Assembly: GCA_037127255.1 (NCBI GenBank)
Contig: JBANSL010000004.1
Location: forward strand, 23,009,967 to 23,073,966
Reading direction: 5' to 3'
Length of the DNA: 64,000 bases
Source: Persicaria tinctoria
Taxonomy: Eukaryota; Streptophyta; Magnoliopsida; Caryophyllales; Polygonaceae
In this document: positions 43,005 to 53,919 of the stretch, piece by piece
How positions within the stretch are numbered: position 1 is the stretch's first letter
How the letters are laid out: each line of letters starts with the position of its first letter
Translations under genes and position numbers: made by a program
Notes under the pieces: model-generated
Seen by the model: only the letters and a program-made list of their open reading frames with translations
The model's database searches: none
What the model was told of the DNA's origin: nothing

Positions 43005-43018
43005 AAGTATGGGGTGTT
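43005..43018 (+). other. element B polypurine tract
   Basis: AAGTATGGGGTGTT immediately before the 3' LTR. It is the expected primer for plus-strand synthesis and has the TAAGTATGGGG form seen in Athila/Tat relatives. Confidence 0.75.
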
Positions 43019-45287
43019 TGTTGTGAGCTGAATCTGCCATGTTTTACAATAACTTTTATATCGATTTCTGCATATATTTCATGCATTTGGGCTAAGATAT
43101 TACATAATCTATGTGGTTTATGTTTATTTGCCAAATTATGGAATCTACACCAGTTTCTGTTTAAATCGCAGAATTCGAGGCATTTTACAGCAATTCTAAG
43201 GAAGGTCGGAAAAGCTCGGAAATCCACTACAGAAGTCCAAGGTCAAAGCAGCAACGGAACCAGTCGAATTGAGCCGAGAACCCAGGCTACTCGATCTCGA
43301 GTAGCTCTTACTCGATCTCGACGAGTATGTCCGAGAACAACCTTGTCGACTGGGAGCAGTGTCGAGAGCCAGACCAACCCAGCTCCAGAACCCAACTCGA
43401 TCTCGACAAAGACCTGGTCGAGATCGACGAAGCCCAGTGCCACACCCGGAGTCGACGAGGAGAAGAGCCGAGGACGAGAAGCCGAGCACAATCCTAGTCG
43501 ACCTCGACGAAACCCTTGTCGAGATCGACGAGCCACCCAGTGCCTCCGAGTCCGTGCCAAAGTGAAGTTGCTCGACCAAGAAGTCCACACCCCAACTCGA
43601 CGAACCCTTGCCGAGATCGACGAACCCTTGTCGAGATCGACTAAGCCCAGAGACCAGACCCAGGCTTGTCGAGCACACCTACCCAAGAGGACCTAGTCGA
43701 CGGATCAATTCTACTCGAGGTCGACTAGGGGTACTCGAGGTCGACGAGCGCCAGGAGCCAAGTCCGAGTAGACTTGGACTTGGCTCCTGGCATGAAGGAA
43801 TTCTACTCGAGGTCGACGACGAATCCTAGTCGAGGTCGACGAAGCCCTTGTCGATGTCGATTAGACCAGTTTCCAGCAACGAGTCGACTTGAGCAGTCCG
43901 AGTAGACTTGGAATCCTTGGGCATGAAGGAATCCGAGAATGGCCGAGATCTATCCAAATTTGATCAAGATCTATCATCATGGAAGGGAGATCTATCAAGA
44001 CATGAAGACTTACCTATTTAGATTTATCTTTTCCCTTTTAGATTTATTTCCCTTAAGCAATTTATTTATCTTTTATGCTTTTAGATATAAATTTTAGATA
44101 TAGATAGAAGATTCTATCCTTGATTAGCGGGGTTTGATCACTATAAATAAAGCCCTAGGGGCTCAGTTTTAATCATTCAATTTCAGAGACAATTAGTTAG
44201 TTACATAAAGAGAGAAGGAGAAGAGATTGTAAGTTTGAGTTTATGCAATTTAGTTATTTTATACATCAATGTCTGGGATTGCGATGAGGCGTGAGTAGTC
44301 CACCCACTTCTGGGGTTGGGGTGAGCCCGACGGTGGCCATGTGAGGTGACGCGGTAAAGGTCAGATTTTGTTATGCAATTCGTCGTCTATCCCTATGAGC
44401 ATGATTCTTTTGCGAGAGTTGAAGGTGATCCTTGTTTGTGTTATTGAAGCGAAAGTGATCTTAATGCAACTTGGGTTAATTATGTGAAAAAGGGTTAGTA
44501 ACAATTAGGGTTTATGCGAAAGCCTCTATATGCCTATTTGTTAATAACGAAAGTTATTTGATGGAAAGCATGATCTTTTGTGCCTTTATGTGTTACTTTG
44601 CATGGTTATCGTTGTGGTGTTGATACCCTGGTCTTGGGAGTCTTTTATTATATTGATTTATTTCTGTCAAAGTTCTTAGTTTGGGTTCGAAAATTTGCAT
44701 TTTAAAGTTTCTGTTTCCAGTCGACATAGAGTAGTTCTCGTCGATCTCGAGTAGGACCTTGTCGAGATCGAGTAGGAACTGGTCTAGGTCGAGTTGAGTT
44801 TCTGCTTTCTGTCGTCGATTTTCAGTTTCTGCCTTTGCTGTTCTTTGTCGATCTCGAGTAGGTGTGGTCGAGATCGAGTTGATTTGTCTGCCTCGAGTTG
44901 ATTGCTTTCGTTTCTATTTTTTGTTTTCATCACTGTTCTTTGTCGATATAGAGGACTGTTACTCGAGATCGAGTAGCTTCTGTGTCCTCGATTTAATTTC
45001 TGCTTTGCTTTGTCTTTTCTGTCTTCGTTTAGTTCATTGCTTTTGTTTGTTATTTTCTGCTTTTATTTCTGTTTCTTTCCTTGTTTCTGTGTTTCTGTCT
45101 TTCTGCTGCTTTGTCTGTGAGATTTACAGCTACCTGAGAACTGCTGACGTGCTTACTTGTGGATTCGATCCTGATTATCTCTTACTACAACGGGAGGAAG
45201 TCTTGTATTTATTTGCTGAGACAGGGAAGTCAGTTTGAACTATATTTCATATTTATTTCATACTTGACACATCCTCCTGAAACAACA
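43019..45287 (+). repeat. element B 3' LTR
   Basis: 2269 bp. It matches the 5' LTR with about 5% difference in the first 100 bp and well under 1% in the last kilobase. It includes an extra segment (about 43768-44007) rich in CTCGAGGTCGACGA motifs that is absent from the 5' copy. TATA box at 44142-44149. Confidence 0.93.
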
Positions 45288-45292
45288 TTAAG

Positions 45293-46889
45293 CCAAATAG
45301 AAGAATTAATTTTTGAAGGACTAAGAAAATAAGAAGAGGAAAAATAAAAAATTGCAAGTTTTTATGAACATATGAAGCGAAACATTCCAGAGTCAGGGTT
45401 CAGCAGAACAATGCATCATCGATAGACCACTTAAATTTTCATGCCTGGACAAATTGAAAAGAGATATTTGAAGGTAAACTATCTAAATTCATTATCAATA
45501 GCCTTTGCATGTCGCAATAACTATGTATGTTTCAATTAACTACCACTTAGCCTACACATGTTACAGAATCAATCAAGTTGGACTCTTTAAGCACTTAGAC
45601 CCCAGCGAATAAATCGATCAAACAATCGCAGGTGCGATCTGCATAACCAACTCAAACCTAGGTTGTCTGTGATAGTTTATTATTCTTAGGAGAATTAAAT
45701 AGATTGCTCATAAACAATTCTCGAGTTCAATCCATGTATTCAAATAAAATTAAAAACTTCATCTATATATCCTATCTCAATTCGCAGTCGGCGCATGTTG
45801 AACATCAACAAGATTCCAATCAATCATCTAATTAATCGGATTAAACACTCATGGATCAAATCCAACAAATATTAGAATTCATTCAAGCAATTATCACGCA
45901 CAGGTCTAACTTATCATCGTTTAGATCACCCCAACCTAAAACAAATAAATTAGCCAGACATGGATTCAGAGACAATAAAAGAAATCACGATGAAAGAATA
46001 TAAAACTAGATTAACAGAACTTATCTTGAATCCAGAAAAACAATCATTCAAAAAGAAATCTCAGAAAAGCCTAACCTCTCCATGTCTACAACTAGGGTTT
46101 GTGGAATGAAAATTGGACGTCTTCAGAGCCAACCCTAATTCTCCATCTATATTACTAACTAAAGTATCAAAATAATCCTAAATTAATAATAAAATACACC
46201 AAAAAGTCATCCAATAAAGGATAGAAGCGAATAAAAAATCCCGAAGAAATAACGCGAAAAGACAGGTATCGACTCGATACATGAGAGTATCGACACGATA
46301 TTAGCTACTGTAAAGAATTCTGGCTCGGTAGGTAAAGGTATTGACTCGATACATGTGGATATCGAGTCGATATGTCGTGTTTTTCTCTCTGCTCGTTGTA
46401 TCGAGTCGGAAGGTGTGGGTTCCGACTCGATATCTGTGAGTTATGGGTTGATACATTGACTCAACATCAGCTTCTTGGCTTGATTTCTCCATATTGTATG
46501 ACGAATTATTGAAAGTTGTACGTATTTGAATTATGTGGAGCGCAAATGACTCATTTTACTGAGACGTCGCCAAGCAGGAATTGTCCGAAAAATGTCGATT
46601 CAGCAATAAACTCTTGTTAGCTTGATTATTAGCACTTGAGACCGCTACGCAAGGCTCTTTCGACATCCATTAACATGTCAAACATGCCTTTAATGAATCT
46701 TACTCCATCGTGCCTCCAAATTAACATCGAACAAGCTCCAAATCACCTGAAAACAAATAAAAACACGAGTGTAGACATCTATTCTAGAAACTATACCAAA
46801 ACCTATATAAAAGACATGCAAAACATATAGTAATGACTTCAAAATGACTATAAACTATTTTCTATAACACGTAGAATATGATGATATCA
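45293..46889 (-). repeat. element A 3' LTR, main piece
   Basis: Continues A's left LTR after B's right target duplication and ends TGATATCA. It contains a cluster of GTATCGACTCGATAC-type near-palindromes (46266-46445), also present in the right LTR (52455-52645). Confidence 0.92.
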
Positions 46890-46904
46890 AAATACCCCAT
46901 ACTT
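46890..46904 (-). other. element A polypurine tract
   Basis: The minus strand reads AAGTATGGGGTATTT directly before the 3' LTR. A second TAAGTATGGGGTA lies further inside at about 48387-48399. Confidence 0.75.
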
Positions 46905-48540
46905 AGACCTTCCTTGTCGTCAAGCAAGACTAATTAGATCAAACCACAAGTGCAAAATAGAGTATTTGCCTCAACTTATTCAACCTTTTGCAAAAAATAA
47001 TAATGCAATCAAAATCTCAAGACAAGTGCCATCATAGCATGTTTCCTGATTACCGAAGACAAAACAATCAAAAGTCTCAAACCTCACATGGACATTTAAT
47101 GTGAATCACTCTTACTCATATGTGTTTAAGGAATGAAATTTACACTCGATCTCAACAATTGCGCTTATATATATACCATAGGCTTACCCAACTTTCTACA
47201 TCTCCACCACTTGAGATCATGCACACAAAAAAAACCATGAGGAGTTTTATAAGTTGTAATACGGCTAAGGTAAAGGAAAATAAGGTATGGAAATATTTAG
47301 GCAATGTGGTGCAAATATCCGAGAAAAAGGCGCCAAAAAGCAACCGATAAAACACCAATACCAAAAAAACTTCAGAAACCAAACCAAATCACACCTAACT
47401 CCATCACAAATAATTTAATTTCTCCACTAAACACTTCAAATTTCAATCAACCATTTTCTTTCTTTTTATTTTTTTTCACTCTTTTCTTACCTATTTGGCT
47501 TCAACACCGTTTTGCGCGAATACAAATATTTGTGATGAATGCACACGATTACTAAGTATATGTTTTTTTGAATTTTATCCTCCACAAGCAGGATCAGTTA
47601 CTAACTATATGTTTTTTTGACTTTTGCCCAAGAGTGAATTTTATCCTCCTCATGTCCCAACGAATTTCTGCAACATTACATATATCATTTAAAGAAAAAT
47701 ATATCATACACATAACACCAATGATCTCCACCCCATACTTCGCCTTTTCCCACTTCATCATCACAACCATTCAATAAAATTAGACCAATTTCCCGGATAA
47801 GTAAAAAGGCTTAAATAATATGTCATGAATAATTTGTTGGAGCTTCCAAAGAATAGGATATAGGCTCAAAGGGGTTTCAAACAGAGGGATCATGTAAAAG
47901 GTAGGTAAAGAGAGGAGAAAAATATGGCTAATATAATAAATTAGTGCCTCAATTATTTTAATGTCATGTACACAGATCAAATAAGAGTCTAAAGCAAGTT
48001 CGGAAGATAGCAACAAAAGTGAGTGTCACACATGAAAAAGAATAAGAGGTCTCATATAAACATTAGTCCTTGAGCCTAAAGGACTAATTTTTAAATGAGA
48101 CCTCTTATTCTTTTTCATGTGTGACACTCACATTTATCAAAAGATAATGACATATAATATAAGGCGAATGTTAGCATTATAGGCAAATATCTTTTCATTA
48201 TGGTATTTATAATTTTTTTTGATATAATCAATCAATAAAACATTTCCATAGACTCCAAATAAAAGACTCAAACTAAAACAGACATGAGACAAAGACGCAA
48301 TTTTTTTAATTTTATGACATTTTCAATTTTTTATTTTCTAATTGTTCTTATGCAACGCATAAAAATAAAAGGAATGAATATGACTATACCCCATACTTAA
48401 ATCCTACATCGTCCCCAATGTAGAACTCAACCATGAGGTACTACCCTAACTATATGCAAATGAATTAAAATAAATAAAATAAAATAAAATAAAGAAAAAT
48501 ATAGAAAATTAACCTTGGGTTGACTCCCAAGCAACGCTTC
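46905..48540 (-). other. element A non-coding 3' region
   Basis: AT-rich DNA between the coding remnants and the polypurine tract. No gene is recognised. It contains the long hairpin at 48019-48131 and an internal polypurine-like motif at 48387-48399. Confidence 0.7.
48019..48131. repeat. long perfect hairpin (37-bp arms) in element A
   Basis: Bases 48019-48055 are exactly complementary, inverted, to 48095-48131. Inside the loop a second inverted pair (ATTAGTCCTT at 48062-48071 and AAGGACTAAT at 48078-48087) would close over a six-base loop, giving a stacked stem of the size of a plant small-RNA precursor. It does not match a known element that I can name. Confidence 0.9.
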
Positions 48541-49023
48541 TTTATTGGTCATTAGCTAGACCTCCACCGCCTTTAAGTATTAATTCGGGTTGAGAAGGTT
48601 AGTGGTACGCCTCCCAACTAGACCAGGATCAGGATCCACAACTAGTGTCAACCTCTGTCTTAGCACTTTGAATTTGCTTGAATTCTTGTGCCATAGTTTA
48701 GCTCGTCCATCCAATAAGATCTTTGTAACTCTATAGGGTCCTTAACGTTTTGTGCTTTTTGGCCTTGGGAACAAATTTGACTTCCAATGAAAAAGCTTTG
48801 TGTGATCACCTATCTTAAAATCAACAACAACTTGAGCTTTTTTCTTCTCTTTTCTCTTCTTTGTAGTATGAGCCTCCAATATAAGTGAATTCAAATCATG
48901 AGATGAAGCATCAACCCGACACAAGGAATGCATCAATCCCCCACCAAGTTTAAGGGAATCATTAGGAATAAAGGACATCAAATGCTCTTCAACTACTTTT
49001 CCCAACAAGTCTTCCCTACACAC
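48541..49023 (-). pseudogene. element A integrase C-terminal tail remnant
   Basis: Directly after the protease, in a different frame, the minus strand reads LGGGLMHSLCRVDASSHDLN and VVVDFKIGDHTKLFHWKSNL, then FPRPKSTKR, a stop, and GPYRVTKILLDGRAKL. The FKIGDxxxLFxxKSxLFPxP and GPYxVTKI elements are those of the Athila integrase C-terminus. No catalytic core, RT or RNase H lies between this and the protease, so a large part of pol is missing. Element B has the same overall arrangement. Confidence 0.7.
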
Positions 49024-49622
49024 ATCTTCTCCAAAGAAAGGATTTTAATCTCTCTAGAAAAATTAAATTCAATTTGCTCATCTCCAATGGTAAAAGAGAG
49101 ACTCCCTTCCTTGACATCAATATTAGCACCTTCAGTAGCTAATAAAGGTCTACCAAGAATAATAGGTACTTTAGAATCAACATCCATATCAATGACAATA
49201 AAATCAGTGTGCACAAAAAAATTATCAAACCAAACGGGAATATCCTCAAAGATACCCATGGGATGAACAACAGACTTATCACCCATAAATAATTGCACTT
49301 TCACAGGCTTTAGCTCACCAAGACCAAGCTTATTATAAATACATAAAGGAAGAACACTTACACTGGCACCTAAATCACATAAAGCAGCATAATAGTGATC
49401 ACCAATAGAGATAGGGATAGAGAATTTACGTGAATCGTTGAGCTTTGGTGAGATCTTGTTTTGAATTATTGCACTATTTTCTTGTCCAAGAGATACCACT
49501 TGACATTCATTAACTTTCCTCTTGTTAGAGAGGATCTCCTTCAAAAACTTCATGTAGGTAGGCATCTCTTTCAAGGCATCAACGAACAGAATCTCAATTT
49601 GCAGCTTCTTTAAAAATTTCAC
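48993..49622 (-). pseudogene. element A protease
   Basis: The frame begins MKFLKKLQIEILFVDALKEM and MPTYMKFLKEILSNKRKVNE, the conserved stretch before Athila protease. It has the active-site segment ALCDLGASVSVLPLCIYNKL (D-L-G) and FVHTDFIVIDMDVDSKVPII with ILGRPLLATEGANIDVKEG. It then frameshifts into the integrase tail. It would process the gag polyprotein. The reading is intact over about 200 residues but is disconnected from gag by stops near 49640-50030. Confidence 0.88.
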
Positions 49623-50033
49623 GAAATTCTTGAGCTTTTGTTCTAACTCGAACTTTCTCTTCTTTTGTGGAATGTAAGAGGGGGCTTATATGGTGGTAGT
49701 GGCACATAGGATACCTCTTTCTCTTCACCCTCTTTCTCCTTCACTTCTTCATGTAATTGCGCAATACACTCACTAGATTTAGAAGGTTTTAGCCTCATTA
49801 CTTCCTCTGGTTTCACTTCTCAAGGTCACAATAGCAATGTGCCCCTTTGGATTTTCATCACTTTTTCCTGGAAGGTGACTGGATGGCCTAGGAGCATTAA
49901 TGGCCAATTAAGGCATTTGAGTTTCAAGCATCTTAAATCTTACTTCATTCTTGGCTTATACTTTACGATTCCTGGCTTTTGTTGCATTTTGATTGGCCAG
50001 TACTTGCTTTAACATCTCTTCTACACTGAGTGA

Positions 50034-51230
50034 TTATGTCTCTTTAGTTGGTGCTTGGTACTGGTTTCCTTGTTGCCTTTGTTGGAATCCAGGGGGTGGA
50101 TTCTGAGCGCCATGATTGTTAGCATAGAAGAAGCCTAGATGATCTCTAGCACAGGGGTTATAGTTGTAGTTGTTGTAGCCTTGACCCCTATTGAAATTTC
50201 CAGCATAGTTAGCTTCTTCCTTTATTAATTCACCATTCTGAGAAGAAAACAACTCGCAGGTCGAGATGGTATGAGTGGTAGTGCCACAACATTGACAAGG
50301 TAATGCAGATTTCGAAACTGAAGACGTTGACGATCTTATAGGGATTGCATTTTCGAGCATCTTCTTTATGCTCTTGACTTCAAAGGAGAGAGCATCAAAC
50401 TTGGCATCCCTATATGTCTCCGGGTTTACCTCAAACAACCCAACTTGATTTTTTGAATTCAAAGACCCTCTAGATGATGAATATCTTCTATAGTACTTAG
50501 CGGTCTTTTCAAGAAAATCCAACCTTCGTCTGCAGTCTTATCCAAAAAGGTTAGGAATCAATGATTATCCTAATAGAGTCATCCAGAACCTTATAAAAGA
50601 TCTCCAAGAGGTTGATTTTAGGCTCTACATGTTGAGGATAATCAAGCAAAAGATCCTTGAACCTTTCTTAAGCTTCATAAAGATTCTCTCCAAATTCCAT
50701 CACAAAAGAGTGAATTTTGTTTCTCAGCTCAGCACTCTTGCTAGGCGGAAATAATTCGTCTAGGAACTCAGAAGTAAGGATATCCCATGTTGTGATATAG
50801 CGGGGAGTGAATTGTACCAATTCATTGCTTGTCTTCACAAAGAAAATTAGAAACCACGCAGCATAAGCTCTTCCGTCGAAAAATTGTGCATCTTCATTGT
50901 GCCCATCAACTTCTTCAAATTGGTCAAATGCTGGTGATCAGGATTGTCATTGGAACCACCTCCAAATTGATTTTGAGCAATCATGTTAATGAGGGTGGGT
51001 TTCAGCTCAAAGTTGTTTGTGTTAATCACCGAAAACACAACCCCATGAGTAGTAATAAATTATGTGGGGTTCACTCGTTGCCCCAGAGTCTGCAGTGTAG
51101 TAGTATTGTTAACCAGTTGGTTGTTCCCGTTGTCTCCCATCTCGTGACCCTTGGCTCTTTGTGCAGCAAGCCTTGTACAAAAAGTCCGTTCGATCTCAAG
51201 ATTAAACGGTATGAGTTTTCATGAGCTTAT
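50034..51230 (-). pseudogene. element A gag
   Basis: The intact part (50522-50034) is the gag C-terminus: a helical segment (KFDALSFEVKSIKKMLENAI), a CCHC knuckle (CQCCGTTTHTISTC) and an Asn/Gln/Pro-rich tail (GAQNPPPGFQQRQQGNQYQA). Upstream the gag core is readable only in pieces across several stops and shifts; FLDELFPPSKSAELRNKI-type signatures of the retrotransposon gag domain fall near 50700-50770. The protein would have formed particles. This copy is clearly dead. Confidence 0.82.
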
Positions 51231-51349
51231 AGATCTTCGCATAAAAGTAACATCACAAACCTAAAACAACATACAAAAGAAAACAAATCAAAAATAATAA
51301 AAGGACTTAGAAAAACCATTTGTTGTTACACAACTGATATTATCGGCAG

Positions 51350-51369
51350 TCCCCGGAAACGGCGCAAAA
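51350..51369 (-). other. element A primer-binding site (tRNA-Asp type)
   Basis: The minus strand reads TTGCGCCGTTTCCGGGGA, two changes from the sequence in element B (TTGGCGCCGTTGCCGGGGA), next to the right (5') LTR. Confidence 0.8.
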
Positions 51370-51373
51370 AACA

Positions 51374-52647
51374 TGATCGGTCTAAAACCAGCACCCCGCA
51401 AGCGTACAATGTCAATTGTAGTAATCGAGAGTGTCGAATCTCAGCGACCGTGTGAATATTAATTGTAGAACCTCAACTAGTTCGCTAATTAAGCCAAATA
51501 GAAGAATTAATTTTTGAAGGAATAATAAAATAAGAAGAGGAAAAATAACAAATTGCAAGTTTTTGTGAATATATGCAGCGAAACATTCCAGAGTCAGGGT
51601 TCACCACAAGAATGCATCATCGATAGACCAATTAAATTTTCATGTCTGAACAAATTGAAAAGAGATATTTAAAGCTAAACTATCTAAATTCATTATCAAT
51701 CAGTCTATGCATGCCACAATAACTATGTCCGTTTCAATTAAGTACCACTCAGCTTAAGCATGCTGCAAAATCAATCAAGTTGGACACAACATTTAGACCC
51801 CAGTGAGTAAATCGATCAAACAATCGCATGCGCAATCTGCATAACCAACTCAAATCTAGATTGTCTATGATAGTTTATTATCCTCAAGAGAATTAAATAG
51901 ATTGCTCATAAGCTCAAGTTCAATCCATGTTTTCCAATAAAATTAACAACTTCATCTATATATCCTATCTCAATTCATTGCCGACGCATGTTGAGCATCA
52001 ACAGGATTCCAACCAGTCATAAAAATAATCGGATTAAGCACTTATGGATCAAATCAAACAAACGTTAGAATTCATTCAAGCAATTATCACGCGCATGTCT
52101 ATCTCAACAGCATTGAGATCACCCCAACCTAGAACAAAGAAATTAGCCAGACATGGATTCAGACACAATCAAAGAAATCAGGATGAAAGAATATAGAACT
52201 AGATTAGAAGAACTTATCTTTAATCCAGCAAAACAATCCTTTAAGAAGAAATCTCAGAAAAGCCTAAGCACTCCATGTCTGCAAGTAGGGTTTGTGGAAT
52301 GAAAATTGGATGTCTTTAGAGCCAACCTTGATTCTCCATCTATAAAACTAACTAAAGTCTCAAAATAATCCTAAATTAATAATAAAATATACCAAAAAGT
52401 CATCCAATAAAATATCGAAGTGGATAAAAAATCCTGAAGAAATAACGCAGAAAGACAGGTATCGACTCGATACATAAGGGTATCGACTCGATACTTAGCA
52501 AAGAATTCTTGCTCGACAGGTGAAGGTATCGACTCGATACATCTTAGGTATCGAGTCGATATGCCTTGTTTTCCTCTATGCTCGTTGTACCGACTCGGAA
52601 GGTGTGGGTTCCGACTTGATACCTTTGGGTTCCGGGTCGATACTTTG
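51374..52647 (-). repeat. element A 5' LTR, inner piece
   Basis: Starts TGATCGGTCTAAAACCAGCA and matches 34785-34902 plus 45293 onward. It is cut by element D at CTTTG (52643-52647). Its GTATCGACTCGATAC cluster lies at 52455-52645. Confidence 0.92.
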
Positions 52648-53901
52648 TGATGCCGTGCAATTATCGATGACTCCTGGTGACATTGAGGACAACATGAAGG
52701 TTCCATTCGATGGTCCTGTCACTCGTGCAAGGGCCAAGAAGATTCAAAATGCAACTAAAGCCTTTCTTGTCCGTCACCATGGAACTTTAGAGCAAGGGTT
52801 CAGGCCACCCTGGATCACATGGCTCAAGTTTACACCACCAGCACAAGAAGTGAGCCTGCGTCCACACACGGAGCTCATGAAGACTCGTCTGCACCCACCA
52901 TGAGACAACCATACACGGCTTGGTCTTGGAGCACTCGACATGCCTTTGGGCCGAGTGGGCCTAGACCCTTGTAGACTAGGATGGGCCAAGTAGTACTTGT
53001 GCTTGGGCCGGATTTAGTTAATTACCTATGTTATTATTTTATGCAATTTAGATAAATAAGGTGGAAATTAATTATATCTTTTCTAGATATAATCCTTGCC
53101 CACCAAGTTATTAAATATCTATCTTATTAGGATTTATTTATCTTAGATTTATTTCATTTATCTTTAGATAGAATAAATCTATCCAAACCCCTTTCCTTTG
53201 CAAGGAAGGATTGGTTAGATCTCTCATAAGTTTTCTATATATTCATATTATGCAACTTTGAATTAATTAGATTGAATAGAATTGAGAAACCCCTTTATGG
53301 ATTAAAGGGTTCTCAATTATCAATCCCAAAAGCTCTTGTGTTCATGAGAATTTTCGGCCATCACAATCATCACCAACATCTTGATTCCATCGAAAACCCT
53401 AAAACCAAACACATCCCTCAAACCCAGTTTCTGTCGCAAAAGAGAAGCCCAGCCCCTTGGCGTTGGTCGCGGTCAGCCTCGCTCCCAGCGAGTGTGGACA
53501 CCCCCTGGTGCCTGCTCCCGCGCTCCGCGTTCACCAGCGCCCGAGCACTCCCAGCGCGGCATCGCTTGCGCGCCCGCTCGCCAGCTCTTGGTCCCAGCGA
53601 AGCGTTCTCGCCTCCGCGCTCCAGTACCCGCACACCCTGAGGCTTAACGCCTGTGTGCCCGAGACCGCGCGCCCAGTCTTCGCTTCTCTCTCGCTGTCTT
53701 TGTTTTTCTGTCGCTGTTACCTAGTCAAGATTTCTGGAATTTTCTATGTTTGGAAACTGTCGCTATTTCAGAAATTTAATTACTTGTTTTAATTATTCTA
53801 ATCATAAGATATCAAAGAGCATTGGAAGATCTAAGCAAATATACGGCGTGGTTCTTGATCTTGAGCCCACAAGCGAAGGATCGGGTATCCCAAACGTAGC
53901 A
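52648..53901 (+). repeat. gypsy D 5' LTR
   Basis: 1254 bp. Its last bases are GCA instead of the TCA at the 3' LTR end. It contains a TATATAT promoter-like box at 53236-53242 and a GC-rich section at 53450-53690. Its first ~255 bp duplicate the polyprotein tail. Confidence 0.95.
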
Positions 53902-53903
53902 AG

Positions 53904-53919
53904 TGGTATCGGATTTCAG
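53904..53919 (+). other. gypsy D primer-binding site
   Basis: TGGTATCGGATTTCAG two bases after the LTR, identical to the site of element C. Only the first seven bases match the initiator-Met complement. Confidence 0.65.

Larger units (their letters stand above)
34903..45287 (+). mobile_element. gag-protease-only LTR element 'B' with TCGA-motif LTRs
   Basis: Bounded by TGTTGTG...AACAACA with TTAAG on each side (34898-34902 and 45288-45292) inside A's left LTR. It has 2.05- and 2.27-kb LTRs, a tRNA-Asp-type primer site, one long frame for gag, protease and an integrase tail, ~1.5 kb of non-coding DNA and a polypurine tract. The catalytic parts of pol are absent. A 1.03-kb copy of the flanking A LTR sits between the 5' LTR and the primer site. 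H (15430-17494) is a solo LTR of the same family. Confidence 0.93.

Noticed and set aside
49800..51224. Plus-strand frames opposite element A gag
   Set aside because: They are antisense shadows of the degraded gag domain, with no recognisable motif.
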